Below are positions 43,245 through 52,678 of a stretch of DNA of 64,000 bases, piece by piece. The stretch comes from Streptomyces fumigatiscleroticus (GTDB lineage Bacteria; Actinomycetota; Actinomycetes; Streptomycetales; Streptomycetaceae), in NCBI RefSeq assembly GCF_014647975.1, contig NZ_BMQF01000003.1:496001-560000 (forward strand), read 5' to 3'. The notes under the pieces are model-generated. The model saw only the letters and a list, made by a program, of their open reading frames with translations, ran no database searches and was not told the DNA's origin. Position 1 is the first letter of the stretch, and each line of letters opens with the position of its first letter. The position numbers and the translations under genes are program-made.

Positions 43245-43643
43245 TCAGTCGGCGTGGCAGCCGAGCAGCTCGGCCGTGGTGCCGCGAGCCGTGGTACGGA
43301 GGGTGACGACCTTGTCGATACGGGTGGCGTCGCCGCCGAAGCGGAAATCGGCCCGGCCGACCTCGCCGCCGTCCTCCGACTGGGAGCGCAGGGTGCAGTA
43401 GCCGGTGGTGCCGGCGTCCTTGCGGACCTCCAGATGCACCTTGACCGCGTCGTTCGAGGTGTCGAAGCTGATCACCTCGCCGCTGATCTTGTTCTGGCCG
43501 ACGTAGTGGTACGCGAAATAGCCGATCAGCGCGAGCAGCAGGGCGCCGAGGACGGCACCTACGATCTTGAGCGTGCGGTCGGCACGCTCGTCCGAGGAGC
43601 GCCCGTACCGGCCCTCGGGCAGTCGCGTGGTCGCCGTGCTCAT
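43245..43643 (-). CDS. DUF4307 membrane protein
   Basis: A 132-residue protein with a basic, Arg-rich N-terminus (LPEGRYGRSSDERADRTLK), one membrane helix (IVGAVLGALLLALIGYFAYHYV) and a beta-rich outer domain (ISGEVISFDTSNDAVKVHLEVRKDAG...YCTLRSQSEDGGEVGRADFRF) with two Cys that may pair. This is the DUF4307 layout, widespread in actinobacteria next to mca and greA. Function unknown. GAGAGG sits seven bases before the ATG. It is divergent from mca. Confidence 0.85.
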   Translation of the reverse strand: MSTATTRLPEGRYGRSSDERADRTLKIVGAVLGALLLALIGYFAYHYVGQNKISGEVISFDTSNDAVKVHLEVRKDAGTTGYCTLRSQSEDGGEVGRADFRFGGDATRIDKVVTLRTTARGTTAELLGCHAD

Positions 43644-43846
43644 GGTCTTCCTCTCGGCAGGAACGGGGCGGAAGCCCCGGCGGGGGCTCCCGAAGCCTGG
43701 CTCCGGAATTATTCGTCCCCCGATTCGGTCACTATAGAAGCTCCCTCCTGCCTCCCGACCGTGACCCCTCACCGGCGTCCCGACGGGACGACATCTACTG
43801 GACCGCGCCGACGCACACAGGGCGCCGACTGACCGAGGATTGAGTC

Positions 43847-44728
43847 TTGACTGACCAGCTGCGACTGATGGCCGTGCACGCCCACCCCGACGACGAGTCG
43901 AGCAAGGGCGCGGCCACCATGGCGAAGTACGTGGCCGAGGGGGTGGACGTGCTGGTGGTGACCTGCACGGGCGGAGAGCGCGGCTCCATCCTGAACCCCA
44001 AGCTCCAGGGCGACACGTACATCGAGGAGCACATCCACGAGGTGCGCAGGAAGGAGATGGACGAGGCGCGCGAGATCCTCGGCGTCAAGCAGGAGTGGCT
44101 CGGCTTCGTCGACTCCGGTCTTCCCGAGGGCGACCCGCTGCCGCCGCTGCCCGAGGGCTGCTTCGCCCTGGAGGACGTCGACAAGGCGGCGGGCGAGCTG
44201 GTGCGCAAGATCCGCTCCTTCCGTCCCCAGGTGATCACCACCTATGACGAGAACGGCGGCTACCCGCACCCCGACCACATCATGACCCACAAGATCTCGA
44301 TGGTGGCGTTCGAGGGCGCGGCGGACGCGGAGAAGTACCCCGAGGCGGAGTTCGGCCCGGTGTACCAGCCGCTGAAGCTCTACTACAACCAGGGCTTCAA
44401 CCGTCCCCGCACCGAGGCGCTGCACCAGGCGATGCTGGACCGCGGCCTGGAGTCGCCCTACGGGGACTGGCTGAAGCGCTGGACGGAGTCCGAGCGCACG
44501 GAGCGCACGCTCACCACGCACATTCCGTGCGCCGACTTCTTCGAGATCCGGGACAAGGCGCTGATCGCGCACGCCACGCAGATCGACCCCGACGGTGGCT
44601 GGTTCCGGGTGCCGATGGAGGTCCAGAAGGAGGTCTGGCCCACGGAGGAGTACGAACTGGCGAAGTCCCTCGTGGACACCTCCCTCCCCGAGGACGACCT
44701 CTTCGCGGGCATCCGCGACAATGCATGA
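43847..44728 (+). CDS. mca: Mycothiol S-conjugate amidase
   Basis: A 293-residue zinc amidase that cuts mycothiol conjugates of toxins into a mercapturic acid and GlcN-inositol. The metal site is seen in AVHAHPDDESSKGAATMA (His13, Asp16 region) and NGGYPHPDHIMTHKIS. The segment VVTCTGGERGSILNP is typical of Mca/MshB. The length and the loops around YNQGFNRPRTEALHQAM fit Mca rather than MshB. It begins with TTG, preceded by GAGG at normal distance; no nearby ATG keeps the conserved start. Its presence confirms a mycothiol-producing actinobacterium. Confidence 0.95.
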   Translation: MTDQLRLMAVHAHPDDESSKGAATMAKYVAEGVDVLVVTCTGGERGSILNPKLQGDTYIEEHIHEVRRKEMDEAREILGVKQEWLGFVDSGLPEGDPLPPLPEGCFALEDVDKAAGELVRKIRSFRPQVITTYDENGGYPHPDHIMTHKISMVAFEGAADAEKYPEAEFGPVYQPLKLYYNQGFNRPRTEALHQAMLDRGLESPYGDWLKRWTESERTERTLTTHIPCADFFEIRDKALIAHATQIDPDGGWFRVPMEVQKEVWPTEEYELAKSLVDTSLPEDDLFAGIRDNA

Positions 44729-44729
44729 C

Positions 44730-44978
44730 ATGAGCGGAAGCGCAAGCCTGGCAATGACGCACCTCGTCCCCCTCGCCGAGGTCGACGAGAACAAGGTCAC
44801 CCCCGGCGTCCTCGGCTTCATCGTGTTCGCGGTGATGGCCCTGGCGGTGTGGGGCCTGATGAAGTCCATGAACCGCCACATGGGCAAGGTCGACTTCAAG
44901 GAGTCCCCGGACGCGGAGGCCGCCCCGGGCAAGGGCGACGCCAAGCCCTCCGGCCGGGTGGGCCCGCAGCGGGGCTGA
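44730..44978 (+). CDS. Small single-span membrane protein after mca
   Basis: The 82-residue product has a short outside part (THLVPLAEVDENKVTP), one membrane helix (GVLGFIVFAVMALAVWGLM) and a basic and Pro/Ala-rich cytoplasmic tail (KSMNRHMGKVDF...). Its ATG comes one base after the mca stop, so the genes are surely co-transcribed and coupled. The pairing with mca is conserved across streptomycetes as far as I recall. ATG 44754 is another possible start. Function unknown; a link to mycothiol-conjugate handling at the membrane is inference. Confidence 0.75.
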   Translation: MSGSASLAMTHLVPLAEVDENKVTPGVLGFIVFAVMALAVWGLMKSMNRHMGKVDFKESPDAEAAPGKGDAKPSGRVGPQRG

Positions 44979-44980
44979 CC

Positions 44981-45045
44981 GTCCGCCGTAGGGCGGACAC
45001 CACAGGCCGGAGACCGGAGAGCGGCCCCCGCGGACGGCGGGCCGC
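44981..45045. terminator. Two hairpins between the convergent mca unit and the STAND gene
   Basis: GTCCGCC-GTAG-GGCGGAC (44981-44998) lies right after the mca-linked gene, and GCGGCCC pairs with GGGCCGC at 45021-45045 right after the STAND gene on the other strand. Confidence 0.65.
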
Positions 45046-45053
45046 GGCTCCGT

Positions 45054-48000
45054 TCAGCGCTGTGCCGCCACCGCCACTCCCATCACCTCGCGGGCGTGGC
45101 GGTTCGGGACCATGCCCAGGCGCCAGGCCTGCCAGCCGGACTCCAGGCTGACGCCACGCTCCAGCAGCAGCTGGTAGGCCTCGACGTAGTCGTCCAGCTT
45201 CTCGTCCCGCGCCGGATGGCCGGCGCGGGCCAGCTGGGACAGCTCCTCCTGCGCCACCGCCGTACCGACCTCGACCCCGCCGGGGGCGGCGTAGGGCAGC
45301 AGCGTGCAGCGCAGGAAGCGGGCCCAGTCCTCGCCCCGCCGGTCGCCGTAGGAGGCGAACAGGGCCGCCGCCTCGTCGCACAGCGTCAGCGCCTGCTGGG
45401 TGCGGGCGTTGCCCGCGTCGACGACCGCCAGCTCCAGACAGGTCCAGGCCTCGCCGTGGGCGACGCCGATGCGGTGGAAGTCGGCCCGGGCGTCGACCAG
45501 CAGCTGCCGTGCGAAGCCCGAGTTGCGCAGGGAGCCCGTCTGGGCGGCGCGCTGGTCGCGGGAGACGCGGCCCGCGTGGTGGCGGGCGCAGGCCAGGCCG
45601 TACGCGTCGTGCATACGGGAGAACAGCGTGCGCGAGCGCTCCAGCTCGCGGACGGCCGTGTCCAGGCTGCCCGTCTCCTCCAGCGCCTGGCCCAGGTAGT
45701 AGACGGTCCAGGCCTCGCCGCGCGCGTCCTCGTTCTCGTGGTGCCGGGCCGCCGCCCGGCGCAGCTCCTCCGTCGCCGGGGCCGCGTCACCGGCGACCAG
45801 CCGCGCCCGGGCCAGCTGGGTCAGCGCCCAGGCCTCGCCGCGGGCGTCCTGCGTCCGGCCGTACAGCACGAGGGCCGAACGCAGCTCGGACTCCGCGCGC
45901 GGGACGTCGCCCATGCGCAGGTTCAGCTGGCCGAGCTGGTAGTGGGCCCACGCCTGGCCGTGCAGGGACTCGCCCGCGCGGTGCAGCACCAGGGACTCGG
46001 TGAGCAGGTCCCTGGCCTCGGCCAGCCGGGCGCGGTCGCGCTGCACCGCCGCCAGCGCGTGCAGCGTCCACGCCCGGTCCGTGGCCAGCTCGGGGGAGGC
46101 CTGGAGATCCAGTGCCTCCCGCAGCTTCGCCGCCGCCTCGGTGAGGTCGCCCTGGTGGTGCAGGGTGATGCCGAGCGAGCACAGGGCCCGGGCCGCGCCC
46201 GCGTCGTGATGGGCCTCCCGGTAGAGGTCGACGACCGAGGCGAGGGTGGTACGGGCCTTGTCCAGCTCGCCGAGCTGCCGGGCCGCGATACCGGTGCGCC
46301 ACTGCACCGAGCGGACCAGCAGCCCCGAGTCCACGGCCTGCGCCAGCTCGCTGATCTCGCCCAGCCGGTACAGGTCGCCGCGGAGCAGGCAGTAGTCGCA
46401 CAGGGCGCCGAGCAGGTTCAGCACGGCGGCACGGTCGACGCCCTCGGCGTGTCTGAGGGCGGCCGAGATGAAGCTCGACTCGTCGTCCAGCCAGCGCAGC
46501 GCCTCGTCCAGGGACGTGAACCCGTGCGGGCTAAAACGGTCGGAGCGGGTCGACATGTTGCCGTCGACCAGGCGCAGCACCGAGTCGGCCAGATCGGCGT
46601 AGTTGACGATCAGCCGTTCCTGGGCCGCCGTGCGCTCGGCCGGCTCCTCCTCGTCCAGCAGCCGGGCCTGGGCGAAGGCGCGCACCATGTCGTGCAGCCG
46701 GTAGCGGCTGCCGCGCACATGGTCGATCAGGCCCGCCCGGGCCAGGGCCGCCAGATGCCGGGCGGCCTCCGTCTCGTCCGTGGCCAGCAGCGCGGCGGCC
46801 GCGGCGGCGCCCAGTGAGGCCCGGCCGGCCAGCGCCAGCCGGCGCAGCAGCCGCCGTACGGTCGGACGCTGGTCGGTGTAGCGCAGCCACAGGGCGCGCT
46901 CGACGGGCTGGACGGGCCCGTACGCGCCCAGGTCGGCGGCGAGGGCGCGCGGGGAGCGCGGGCCGAGCGAGGAGCCCGCGATGCGCAGCGCCAGGGGCAG
47001 CCCGCCGCACAGTTCCCTGATCCGCTCGGCGGACTCGGCGTCGTAGGGCCCCGCGATCTCCTGGGCGGCGGCGCTCAGCAGCTCCTCCGCGCCCGCCGCG
47101 TCCAGCGGCTCGACGGGGAGCTGGTGCACCCGGGCGGGCAGGCCGGCCGGCAGGGCGAGCGGGGTCCGGGCGGTGACCAGGACCAGGCTGTCGGAGCGTT
47201 CCGGGACGAGGGTGCGGACCTGCTCGGGGTCGGAGGCGTCGTCGAGGACGACGGTGACCGGCAGACCGGCCAGATGCTGGTGATACAGCTCGCCGAGCCG
47301 CTTGACCTGCTGGTCGGCGGAGGAGCGTTCGCGGAACAGCAGCTGTTCGCGCGGTGCGCCGAGCCGGTTGAGCAGATGGAGGAGGGCGTCACGGGTGGAC
47401 AGCGGCGGCCCGTCCGGGCTGTCGCCCCGCAGATCGACGACGCACGCGCCGCGGAACTGGTCCTTGAGCTCGTGGGCGGCGCGCACGGCGAGCGCGGTAC
47501 GGCCGCTGCCGGGCGCCCCGTGCAGCACGACGACCGTCGGCCGGGTCTCCGTGCTCGCGCGGGCCGCCTGCACCCACTGCCGGATGTGGGCCAGCTCCTG
47601 CCGCCGGCCCGCGAACGCGTCCACCGGTTCCGGCAGCTGGCCGAAGGACTGCTCCAGCACGCTGCGCCCGCGCGCCGCGGCGCTCTTGTCGGCGCCGCGC
47701 AGCTGCGGGCCCGTCTTCTTGGGCCCGGTGGAGGCGCTCAGCATCCGCTGCTGGTCCAGGAACGGGCGGATCCCGCGCACCTCCAGCGCGGTCAGCCACT
47801 GCAACCGCAGCTGCTCCGGGCCGCCGGGCTGGCCGGCCGCGCCGGCGTGGTGGTGCGCGGCCGGCAGATGGGCGGCGGTCACCTTCACCACGGTCGCCGC
47901 CGCCGCGACGACGCCCACGGTCACGCCCGCGCCCAGCGCCGTGCCCGTCCCGGTGCCCAGGGCCAGGTCGGCGACGGCGGCCGCGACCGCGGCGACGGCG

Positions 48001-48254
48001 GCCACCAGCAGCGGGGTGCCGCCGCCCTCCCGGGCGTAGCGCTGACGGAAGGTGAGCTGACCGGCCCCGGACTCGTCCAGGGCGGTGGTGTAGGCGTCGT
48101 ACTCCTCGGCGGCCTTCGCGGCCATGGCGTCCAGCGAGCCGCGGGCCCGGGAGAGCAGGACCTGGCCGTCCACGCGCCCGCCCGAACGCCGTACCTCCTC
48201 CTCCACGGCCCGTACCAGCAACCGTTCGGCCTCCGCCCGATGACTGTCCCGCAT
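45054..48254 (-). CDS. Membrane STAND-type ATPase with tetratricopeptide-like repeats
   Basis: A 1,066-residue protein. Residues 81-124 hold two hydrophobic segments that could form a membrane hairpin. The NTPase has a P-loop at 246-253 (HGAPGSGRTALA), a Walker-B-like TVVLDDASD, and an NB-ARC-like helical part (ELCGGLPLALRIAGSSLG). A winged-helix-like segment follows (LHDMVRAFAQARLL). The C-terminal half is about ten helical repeats of the tetratricopeptide kind, with GEAWALTQLARARL and similar. This resembles AfsR without its SARP DNA-binding domain. STAND proteins are molecular switches triggered by a ligand bound to the repeats. The output partner is unknown. GGAGGGGG precedes the ATG. Confidence 0.85.
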   Translation of the reverse strand: MRDSHRAEAERLLVRAVEEEVRRSGGRVDGQVLLSRARGSLDAMAAKAAEEYDAYTTALDESGAGQLTFRQRYAREGGGTPLLVAAVAAVAAAVADLALGTGTGTALGAGVTVGVVAAAATVVKVTAAHLPAAHHHAGAAGQPGGPEQLRLQWLTALEVRGIRPFLDQQRMLSASTGPKKTGPQLRGADKSAAARGRSVLEQSFGQLPEPVDAFAGRRQELAHIRQWVQAARASTETRPTVVVLHGAPGSGRTALAVRAAHELKDQFRGACVVDLRGDSPDGPPLSTRDALLHLLNRLGAPREQLLFRERSSADQQVKRLGELYHQHLAGLPVTVVLDDASDPEQVRTLVPERSDSLVLVTARTPLALPAGLPARVHQLPVEPLDAAGAEELLSAAAQEIAGPYDAESAERIRELCGGLPLALRIAGSSLGPRSPRALAADLGAYGPVQPVERALWLRYTDQRPTVRRLLRRLALAGRASLGAAAAAALLATDETEAARHLAALARAGLIDHVRGSRYRLHDMVRAFAQARLLDEEEPAERTAAQERLIVNYADLADSVLRLVDGNMSTRSDRFSPHGFTSLDEALRWLDDESSFISAALRHAEGVDRAAVLNLLGALCDYCLLRGDLYRLGEISELAQAVDSGLLVRSVQWRTGIAARQLGELDKARTTLASVVDLYREAHHDAGAARALCSLGITLHHQGDLTEAAAKLREALDLQASPELATDRAWTLHALAAVQRDRARLAEARDLLTESLVLHRAGESLHGQAWAHYQLGQLNLRMGDVPRAESELRSALVLYGRTQDARGEAWALTQLARARLVAGDAAPATEELRRAAARHHENEDARGEAWTVYYLGQALEETGSLDTAVRELERSRTLFSRMHDAYGLACARHHAGRVSRDQRAAQTGSLRNSGFARQLLVDARADFHRIGVAHGEAWTCLELAVVDAGNARTQQALTLCDEAAALFASYGDRRGEDWARFLRCTLLPYAAPGGVEVGTAVAQEELSQLARAGHPARDEKLDDYVEAYQLLLERGVSLESGWQAWRLGMVPNRHAREVMGVAVAAQR

Positions 48255-48415
48255 GCGCGTCCCCCTCCGGCGGCATCGGTTTCCGGGTGTCCCGGCTCCC
48301 TCGGGTCCTTCCCCGGTCCGTCGTCGGTCAAGTCTGCTGCGGACGGGCCGCCGTGGGGAGGGGGCCGGGAGCAGCACGCGGTTCTGTGCTGACCGGCGGC
48401 GTGCGGGTACTGCGG

Positions 48416-48421
48416 CAGGAT
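48416..48421 (+). promoter_or_regulatory. -10 element, probably leaderless (YyaL-like gene)
   Basis: CAGGAT with a seven-base gap to the ATG at 48429. It overlaps the alternative ATG at 48420, arguing against that start. Confidence 0.45.
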
Positions 48422-48428
48422 GGACCCC

Positions 48429-50477
48429 ATGCCGAACCGACTGGCGCACGAGACGTCCCCGTACCTCCTTCAGCACGCCGACAACCCCGTCGACTGGTGG
48501 CCCTGGTCGTCCGGGGCCTTCGAGGAGGCGCGCGCGCGGAACGTGCCCGTGCTGCTCAGCGTCGGGTACAGCTCGTGTCACTGGTGTCATGTGATGGCGG
48601 GCGAGTCCTTCGAGGACCGGGAGACCGCCGATCTCCTCAACGCGCACTTCGTCAGCGTCAAGGTCGACCGCGAGGAGCGCCCCGACGTCGACGCCGTCTA
48701 CATGGAGGCGGTGCAGGCGGCGACCGGGCACGGCGGCTGGCCCATGACGGTCTTCCTCACCCCGGACGCCGAGCCCTTCTACTTCGGCACCTACTTCCCG
48801 CCCGAGCCCCGGCACGGCATGCCGTCCTTCCGGCAGGTGCTCCAGGGCGTGCACGCGGCCTGGACCGACCGGCACGAGGAGGTCACCGATGTCGCGGGGA
48901 AGATCGCGCGGGATCTCGCCGGGCGGGAGATCTCCTTCGGCTCCACGGAGGCCCCCGGTCAGGAGGAGCTCGCGCAGGCACTGCTCGGGCTCACCCGCGA
49001 GTACGACCCGCAGCGCGGCGGGTTCGGCGGCGCGCCCAAGTTCCCGCCGTCCATGGTGATCGAGTTCCTGCTCCGCCACCACGCCCGCACCGGCTCCGAG
49101 GGCGCCCTGCAGATGGCCGCCGACACCTGCGAGCGGATGGCCCGCGGCGGCCTCTACGACCAGCTCGGCGGAGGCTTCGCCCGCTACTCCGTGGACCGGG
49201 AATGGGTCGTTCCGCACTTCGAGAAGATGCTGTACGACAACGCCCTGCTGTGCCGCGCCTACGCCCATCTGTGGCGGGCCACGGGCTCGGACCTGGCGCG
49301 CCGGGTCGCGCTGGAGACCGCCGACTTCATGGTGCGTGAGCTGCGCACGCCGGAGGGCGGGTTCGCCTCCGCGCTCGACGCGGACAGTGACGACGGCACG
49401 GGGAAGCACGTCGAGGGCGCCTACTACGTCTGGACGCCGGAGCAGCTGACCGAGGCGGTCGGCGAGGAGGACGGGCGGCTGGCCGCGCGGTACTTCGGCG
49501 TCACCGAGGAGGGCACCTTCGAGCACGGCGCCTCGGTGCTTCAGCTCCCGCAGCAGGAGGGCGTCTTCGACGCCCGGAAGATCGGGCTGCTCAGGTCGCG
49601 GCTGCTGGAGGTCCGGTCACGGCGCCCCGCCCCCGGCCGGGACGACAAGGTGGTCGCGGCCTGGAACGGCCTGGCGATCGCCGCGCTCGCCGAGACCGGA
49701 GCCTACTTCGACCGGGCCGACCTGGTGGAGGCCGCCGTCGCCGCCGCCGACCTGCTGGTCCGGCTGCACCTCGACGACCACGCGCGTCTCACCCGCACCA
49801 GCAGGGACGGCCGGGCCGGCGCGAACGCGGGCGTGCTGGAGGACTACGCCGATGTCGCCGAGGGCTTCCTCGCGCTGGCCTCCGTCACCGGCGAGGGCGT
49901 CTGGCTGGACTTCGCCGGGCTCCTCCTGGACCACGTGCTGACGCGCTTCACGGACGACTCGGGGGCGCTGTACGACACCGCCGCCGACGCCGAGCAGCTG
50001 ATCCGCCGCCCCCAGGACCCCACCGACAACGCGGCCCCGTCCGGCTGGACCGCCGCCGCCGGGGCCCTGCTGGGCTATGCCGCCCACACCGGTTCCGAGC
50101 CCCACCGCGGCGCCGCCGAACGGGCGCTGGGCGTGGTGAAGGCGCTCGGGCCGCGGGTGCCGCGCCACATCGGCTGGGGGCTCGCCGTCGCGGAGGCCCT
50201 GCTCGACGGGCCCCGCGAGATCGCGGTGGTCGGCCCGGCCGTGGGCGACCCGGCCACGCGCATCCTGCACCGCACGGCCCTGCTGGGCACCGCGCCCGGC
50301 GCGGTGGTGGCGGCGGGCACGCCGGACAGCGACGAGTTCCCGCTGCTCGCCGGCCGGCCGCTGCGCGACGGCGCGCCGACGGCGTACGTCTGCCGCGACT
50401 TCACCTGTGACGCCCCGACGACCGACCCGGACCGGCTGCGCGCGGCACTGAAGGTCCGCGGCCCGAGTCAGGACTGA
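48429..50477 (+). CDS. YyaL/SPATA20-like thioredoxin-domain protein
   Basis: A 682-residue protein of the YyaL/spermatogenesis-associated protein 20 family. It opens [26 protein letters not shown], then has a thioredoxin-like domain with the CxxC in [18 protein letters not shown] (about residues 45-62). From about 170 on it is an alpha/alpha barrel like those of glycosidases and epimerases ([52 protein letters not shown]). Its biochemical role is not settled in any organism I know. ATG 48429 is preferred because ATG 48420 lies in the -10-like box. Its 3' end is eight bases from the convergent Mut7-C gene. Confidence 0.88.
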   Translation: MPNRLAHETSPYLLQHADNPVDWWPWSSGAFEEARARNVPVLLSVGYSSCHWCHVMAGESFEDRETADLLNAHFVSVKVDREERPDVDAVYMEAVQAATGHGGWPMTVFLTPDAEPFYFGTYFPPEPRHGMPSFRQVLQGVHAAWTDRHEEVTDVAGKIARDLAGREISFGSTEAPGQEELAQALLGLTREYDPQRGGFGGAPKFPPSMVIEFLLRHHARTGSEGALQMAADTCERMARGGLYDQLGGGFARYSVDREWVVPHFEKMLYDNALLCRAYAHLWRATGSDLARRVALETADFMVRELRTPEGGFASALDADSDDGTGKHVEGAYYVWTPEQLTEAVGEEDGRLAARYFGVTEEGTFEHGASVLQLPQQEGVFDARKIGLLRSRLLEVRSRRPAPGRDDKVVAAWNGLAIAALAETGAYFDRADLVEAAVAAADLLVRLHLDDHARLTRTSRDGRAGANAGVLEDYADVAEGFLALASVTGEGVWLDFAGLLLDHVLTRFTDDSGALYDTAADAEQLIRRPQDPTDNAAPSGWTAAAGALLGYAAHTGSEPHRGAAERALGVVKALGPRVPRHIGWGLAVAEALLDGPREIAVVGPAVGDPATRILHRTALLGTAPGAVVAAGTPDSDEFPLLAGRPLRDGAPTAYVCRDFTCDAPTTDPDRLRAALKVRGPSQD

Positions 50478-50484
50478 GCGGGCG

Positions 50485-51216
50485 TCAGCCGCGGGCCGGG
50501 AACTCGGTCAGGGCGCGTTCCACGATCGCCTCCAGCTGCTCGTGGTGGGCGCCCTTCCAGTAGGCCCGCCCGCACTGGCGGCACTGCGCGAACACGTCGT
50601 ACGAGCGCTGGGTCCCGCCCTTGAGCTGGTCGGCGACCTCCTCCTTGGTGGCCTGGCGCAGCAGGCCGTTGCAGGCGGTGCACCGTGTCCAGGGGCGCAG
50701 CTCGGGGGCGAACCGGTCCAGGACGTCACGGAGCTGGTCGTCCGGGCGGGTGCTGTAGACGAACGCGCCCGCCCACAGTTCGCGGCGGCGCAGCAGGCCC
50801 CGGTCCCGGCTGAGCATGACCCGCTGTTCCGCCGCCGAGCGGGCGGCCAGCGCCGGGTCGCCGATGTCCGTCGACTCGTAGGCGGTGTCCACGCCGAGCA
50901 GGCGCAGCCGGCGGGCCAGCGTGCCCAGGTGCACGTCCAGCAGGAAGCGCAGAGGCGCGCCCGGCACCTCCTGGGGGCGCTCGACGGCACGGACGGCCAC
51001 CGACTCGCCGGCCGCCGGGACATGGGCGGGCGGCACCTCGCGGCCGTCCACGACGAGCGCGCCGACCTCGGTCAGCGGGACGCCGAGGGACTCGACGACA
51101 TGGCCGAGCGTGGAGACGCCGTCGGTGGCGACCGGGGTGGCGCCGGCCCGCCGCGTCTGGGGGACGAACAGGTGCAGGCCGGGGTCGAACTCGACGCGGA
51201 TCTCGGGACCGTTCAC
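50485..51216 (-). CDS. Mut7-C RNase-domain protein with N-terminal ubiquitin-like domain
   Basis: A 243-residue protein. Residues about 1-85 look like the beta-grasp (ubiquitin-like) domain found before Mut7-C (HLFVPQTRRAGATPVATDGVSTLGHVVESLGVPLTEVGALVVDGR). The Mut7-C part starts LRFLLDVHLGTLARRLRLLGVDTAYEST and has the PIN-like Asp residues plus SRDRGLLRR, then a zinc ribbon CTACNGLL...CRQCGRAYWKG. It is predicted to act on RNA; the substrate is not known. GTG start with a CATCCT box six bases upstream. Confidence 0.85.
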   Translation of the reverse strand: MNGPEIRVEFDPGLHLFVPQTRRAGATPVATDGVSTLGHVVESLGVPLTEVGALVVDGREVPPAHVPAAGESVAVRAVERPQEVPGAPLRFLLDVHLGTLARRLRLLGVDTAYESTDIGDPALAARSAAEQRVMLSRDRGLLRRRELWAGAFVYSTRPDDQLRDVLDRFAPELRPWTRCTACNGLLRQATKEEVADQLKGGTQRSYDVFAQCRQCGRAYWKGAHHEQLEAIVERALTEFPARG

Positions 51217-51222
51217 CCGGTC

Positions 51223-51228
51223 AGGATG
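51223..51228 (-). promoter_or_regulatory. -10-like element, probably leaderless (Mut7-C gene)
   Basis: CATCCT on the minus strand with a six-base gap to the GTG at 51216. A weaker match than the TANNNT boxes. Confidence 0.35.
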
Positions 51229-51249
51229 TCATGCGGGCGGGCCGCGGCC

Positions 51250-51876
51250 TCAGGGTTTTCCGGTCGGCAGTCCGTGCTCCATCACATCCAGGGCACGGTC
51301 GACCAGATCGGCCAGCTCCCCCTGGTGCCCCTGTTCCGCCCAGTACCGCGAGGCCTCCATCAGCCCGCCGATGAGGGACATGCTGAAGACCCGTACCTCC
51401 AGGCTCCGGGCGTCCAGGCCGGTCCGTTCGGCGAGCGCTCCGGCGAGCAGGCGGCCGGTGACCGACGTGGTCTCCAGCATCCGGGAGCGCACCGCGGGGA
51501 CCTCGGCCATCAGCCGGGTGCGCAGCCGCGTCGTCTCGGGCTCCTGGCGTGTTCCGAGGCTGACGGCGCTGCGCATCACATGCCGCAGGGAGTCCGGCCA
51601 CGGCTCGTCCGCGGGCCGGGCCTGGAACTCCCGCAGCATGACCGCGTCGTACTCGTCCGTGAGGACGATGTCCTCCTTGGTCGGGAAGTAGCGGAACACG
51701 GTCGACGGCGAGACCTCGGCACGGTCGGCGATCTGCTCGACCGTCGTGGCCTCGTACCCCTGCTCCCCGATCAGCGCGTAGGCCGCGGCGCGGATCGCCT
51801 CACGGGTCTTGATCTTCTTCCGCTCGCGGAGTCCCGGTGGGCGGTGGCCGGCGGGGGTGGTTCGTGCTGCCGTCAT
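51250..51876 (-). CDS. TetR-family transcriptional regulator
   Basis: A 208-residue repressor. The DNA-binding domain is LRERKKIKTREAIRAAAYALIGEQGYEATTVEQIADRAEVSPSTVFRYFPTKEDIV (about residues 16-70), with the recognition helix SPSTVFRYF. The C-terminal ligand domain includes MSLIGGLMEASRYWAEQGHQGELADLVDRALDVMEHGL. The start at 51876 is chosen over ATG 51885, because the latter lies inside a GACAAT box that sits seven bases upstream of 51876. It lies between the Mut7-C and hemolysin III-like genes on the same strand. A palindrome typical for TetR proteins sits in the hemolysin III promoter. Confidence 0.9.
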   Translation of the reverse strand: MTAARTTPAGHRPPGLRERKKIKTREAIRAAAYALIGEQGYEATTVEQIADRAEVSPSTVFRYFPTKEDIVLTDEYDAVMLREFQARPADEPWPDSLRHVMRSAVSLGTRQEPETTRLRTRLMAEVPAVRSRMLETTSVTGRLLAGALAERTGLDARSLEVRVFSMSLIGGLMEASRYWAEQGHQGELADLVDRALDVMEHGLPTGKP

Positions 51877-51883
51877 GGAGGTC

Positions 51884-51889
51884 ATTGTC
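51884..51889 (-). promoter_or_regulatory. -10 element that decides the TetR start
   Basis: GACAAT on the minus strand with a seven-base gap to the ATG at 51876, the same layout as at lpdA. Confidence 0.45.
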
Positions 51890-51949
51890 GGGCATCCGCC
51901 ACCGGGTCCGTGCGCGCTGTTCGGCCCTTCAGAGGGGGTGCGGGGGCGT

Positions 51950-52663
51950 TCAGGCGTGCTGATAGGCCACCAGGGAGATGCCGACGTAGTGCACGACGAA
52001 GGCGGCCAGTGTGAAGGAGTGGAACACCTCGTGGAAGCCGAACCAGCGCGGTGAGGGGTTGGGGCGCTTGATGCCGTAGATCACCCCTCCGGCGCTGTAG
52101 AGCAGACCGCCGACGATCACCAGCACGAGGACGGCGATGCCGCCGGTGCGCAGGAAGTCGGGGAGGTAGAAGACGGCCGCCCAGCCCATGGCGATGTAGC
52201 AGGGGGTGTAGAGCCAGCGCGGCGCGCCGACCCAGAAGACCCGGAAGACGATGCCGGCCGCCGCCGCGGCCCAGATGCCCCAGAGCAGCCACCGGCCCTT
52301 GGCCGCGGGCAGGAGCAGCAGGGTCAGCGGCGTGTAGGTGCCGGCGATGATCAGGAAGATGTTGGCGTGGTCGAGCCGGCGCAGGACGCCGTCCATGCGC
52401 GGGCCCCAGTCGCCCCGGTGGTACAGCGCGCTGACGCCGAACAGCAGACAGGCCGTCAGGGCGTAGATCCCGCAGGCCATACGTCCTCGCGACGAGTCGG
52501 CGAGGGCGGTGAGCACCAGTCCCGCGACGAGCACGGCCGGAAACATGCCGAGGTGCAGCCAGCCGCGGAGCTTGGGCTTGACCGGATGCGGCAGGGGGAG
52601 CGCGACGGGACCGCGGCCGGCGGCCTGCGTGTCCCTGGGCGCGTCGAAGGCGGACGCAGTCAT
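51950..52663 (-). CDS. Hemolysin III/PAQR-type membrane protein
   Basis: A 237-residue protein with seven hydrophobic segments. It has the family's conserved residues in GVSALYHRGDWGP, RRLDHANIFLIIAGTYTPL and GFHEVFHSFTLAAFVVHY. The Ser/His/Asp/His residues are those that bind zinc in PAQR proteins (adiponectin receptors), which have hydrolase activity on lipid amides. Despite the name, a toxin role in Streptomyces is unlikely; membrane lipid homeostasis is more plausible. The start is set by a TACGAT box seven bases upstream. A TACGG-N2-CCGTA palindrome overlaps the promoter. Confidence 0.88.
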   Translation of the reverse strand: MTASAFDAPRDTQAAGRGPVALPLPHPVKPKLRGWLHLGMFPAVLVAGLVLTALADSSRGRMACGIYALTACLLFGVSALYHRGDWGPRMDGVLRRLDHANIFLIIAGTYTPLTLLLLPAAKGRWLLWGIWAAAAAGIVFRVFWVGAPRWLYTPCYIAMGWAAVFYLPDFLRTGGIAVLVLVIVGGLLYSAGGVIYGIKRPNPSPRWFGFHEVFHSFTLAAFVVHYVGISLVAYQHA

Positions 52664-52670
52664 GCGCGGC

Positions 52671-52676
52671 ATCGTA
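52671..52676 (-). promoter_or_regulatory. -10 element, probably leaderless (hemolysin III-like gene)
   Basis: TACGAT on the minus strand with a seven-base gap to the ATG at 52663. Confidence 0.55.
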
Positions 52677-52678
52677 CC

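Noticed and set aside
45096..46817. Plus-strand frame opposite the STAND protein
   Set aside because: Shadow frame rich in Gln/Arg/Gly repeats that mirror the helical repeats of the real gene.
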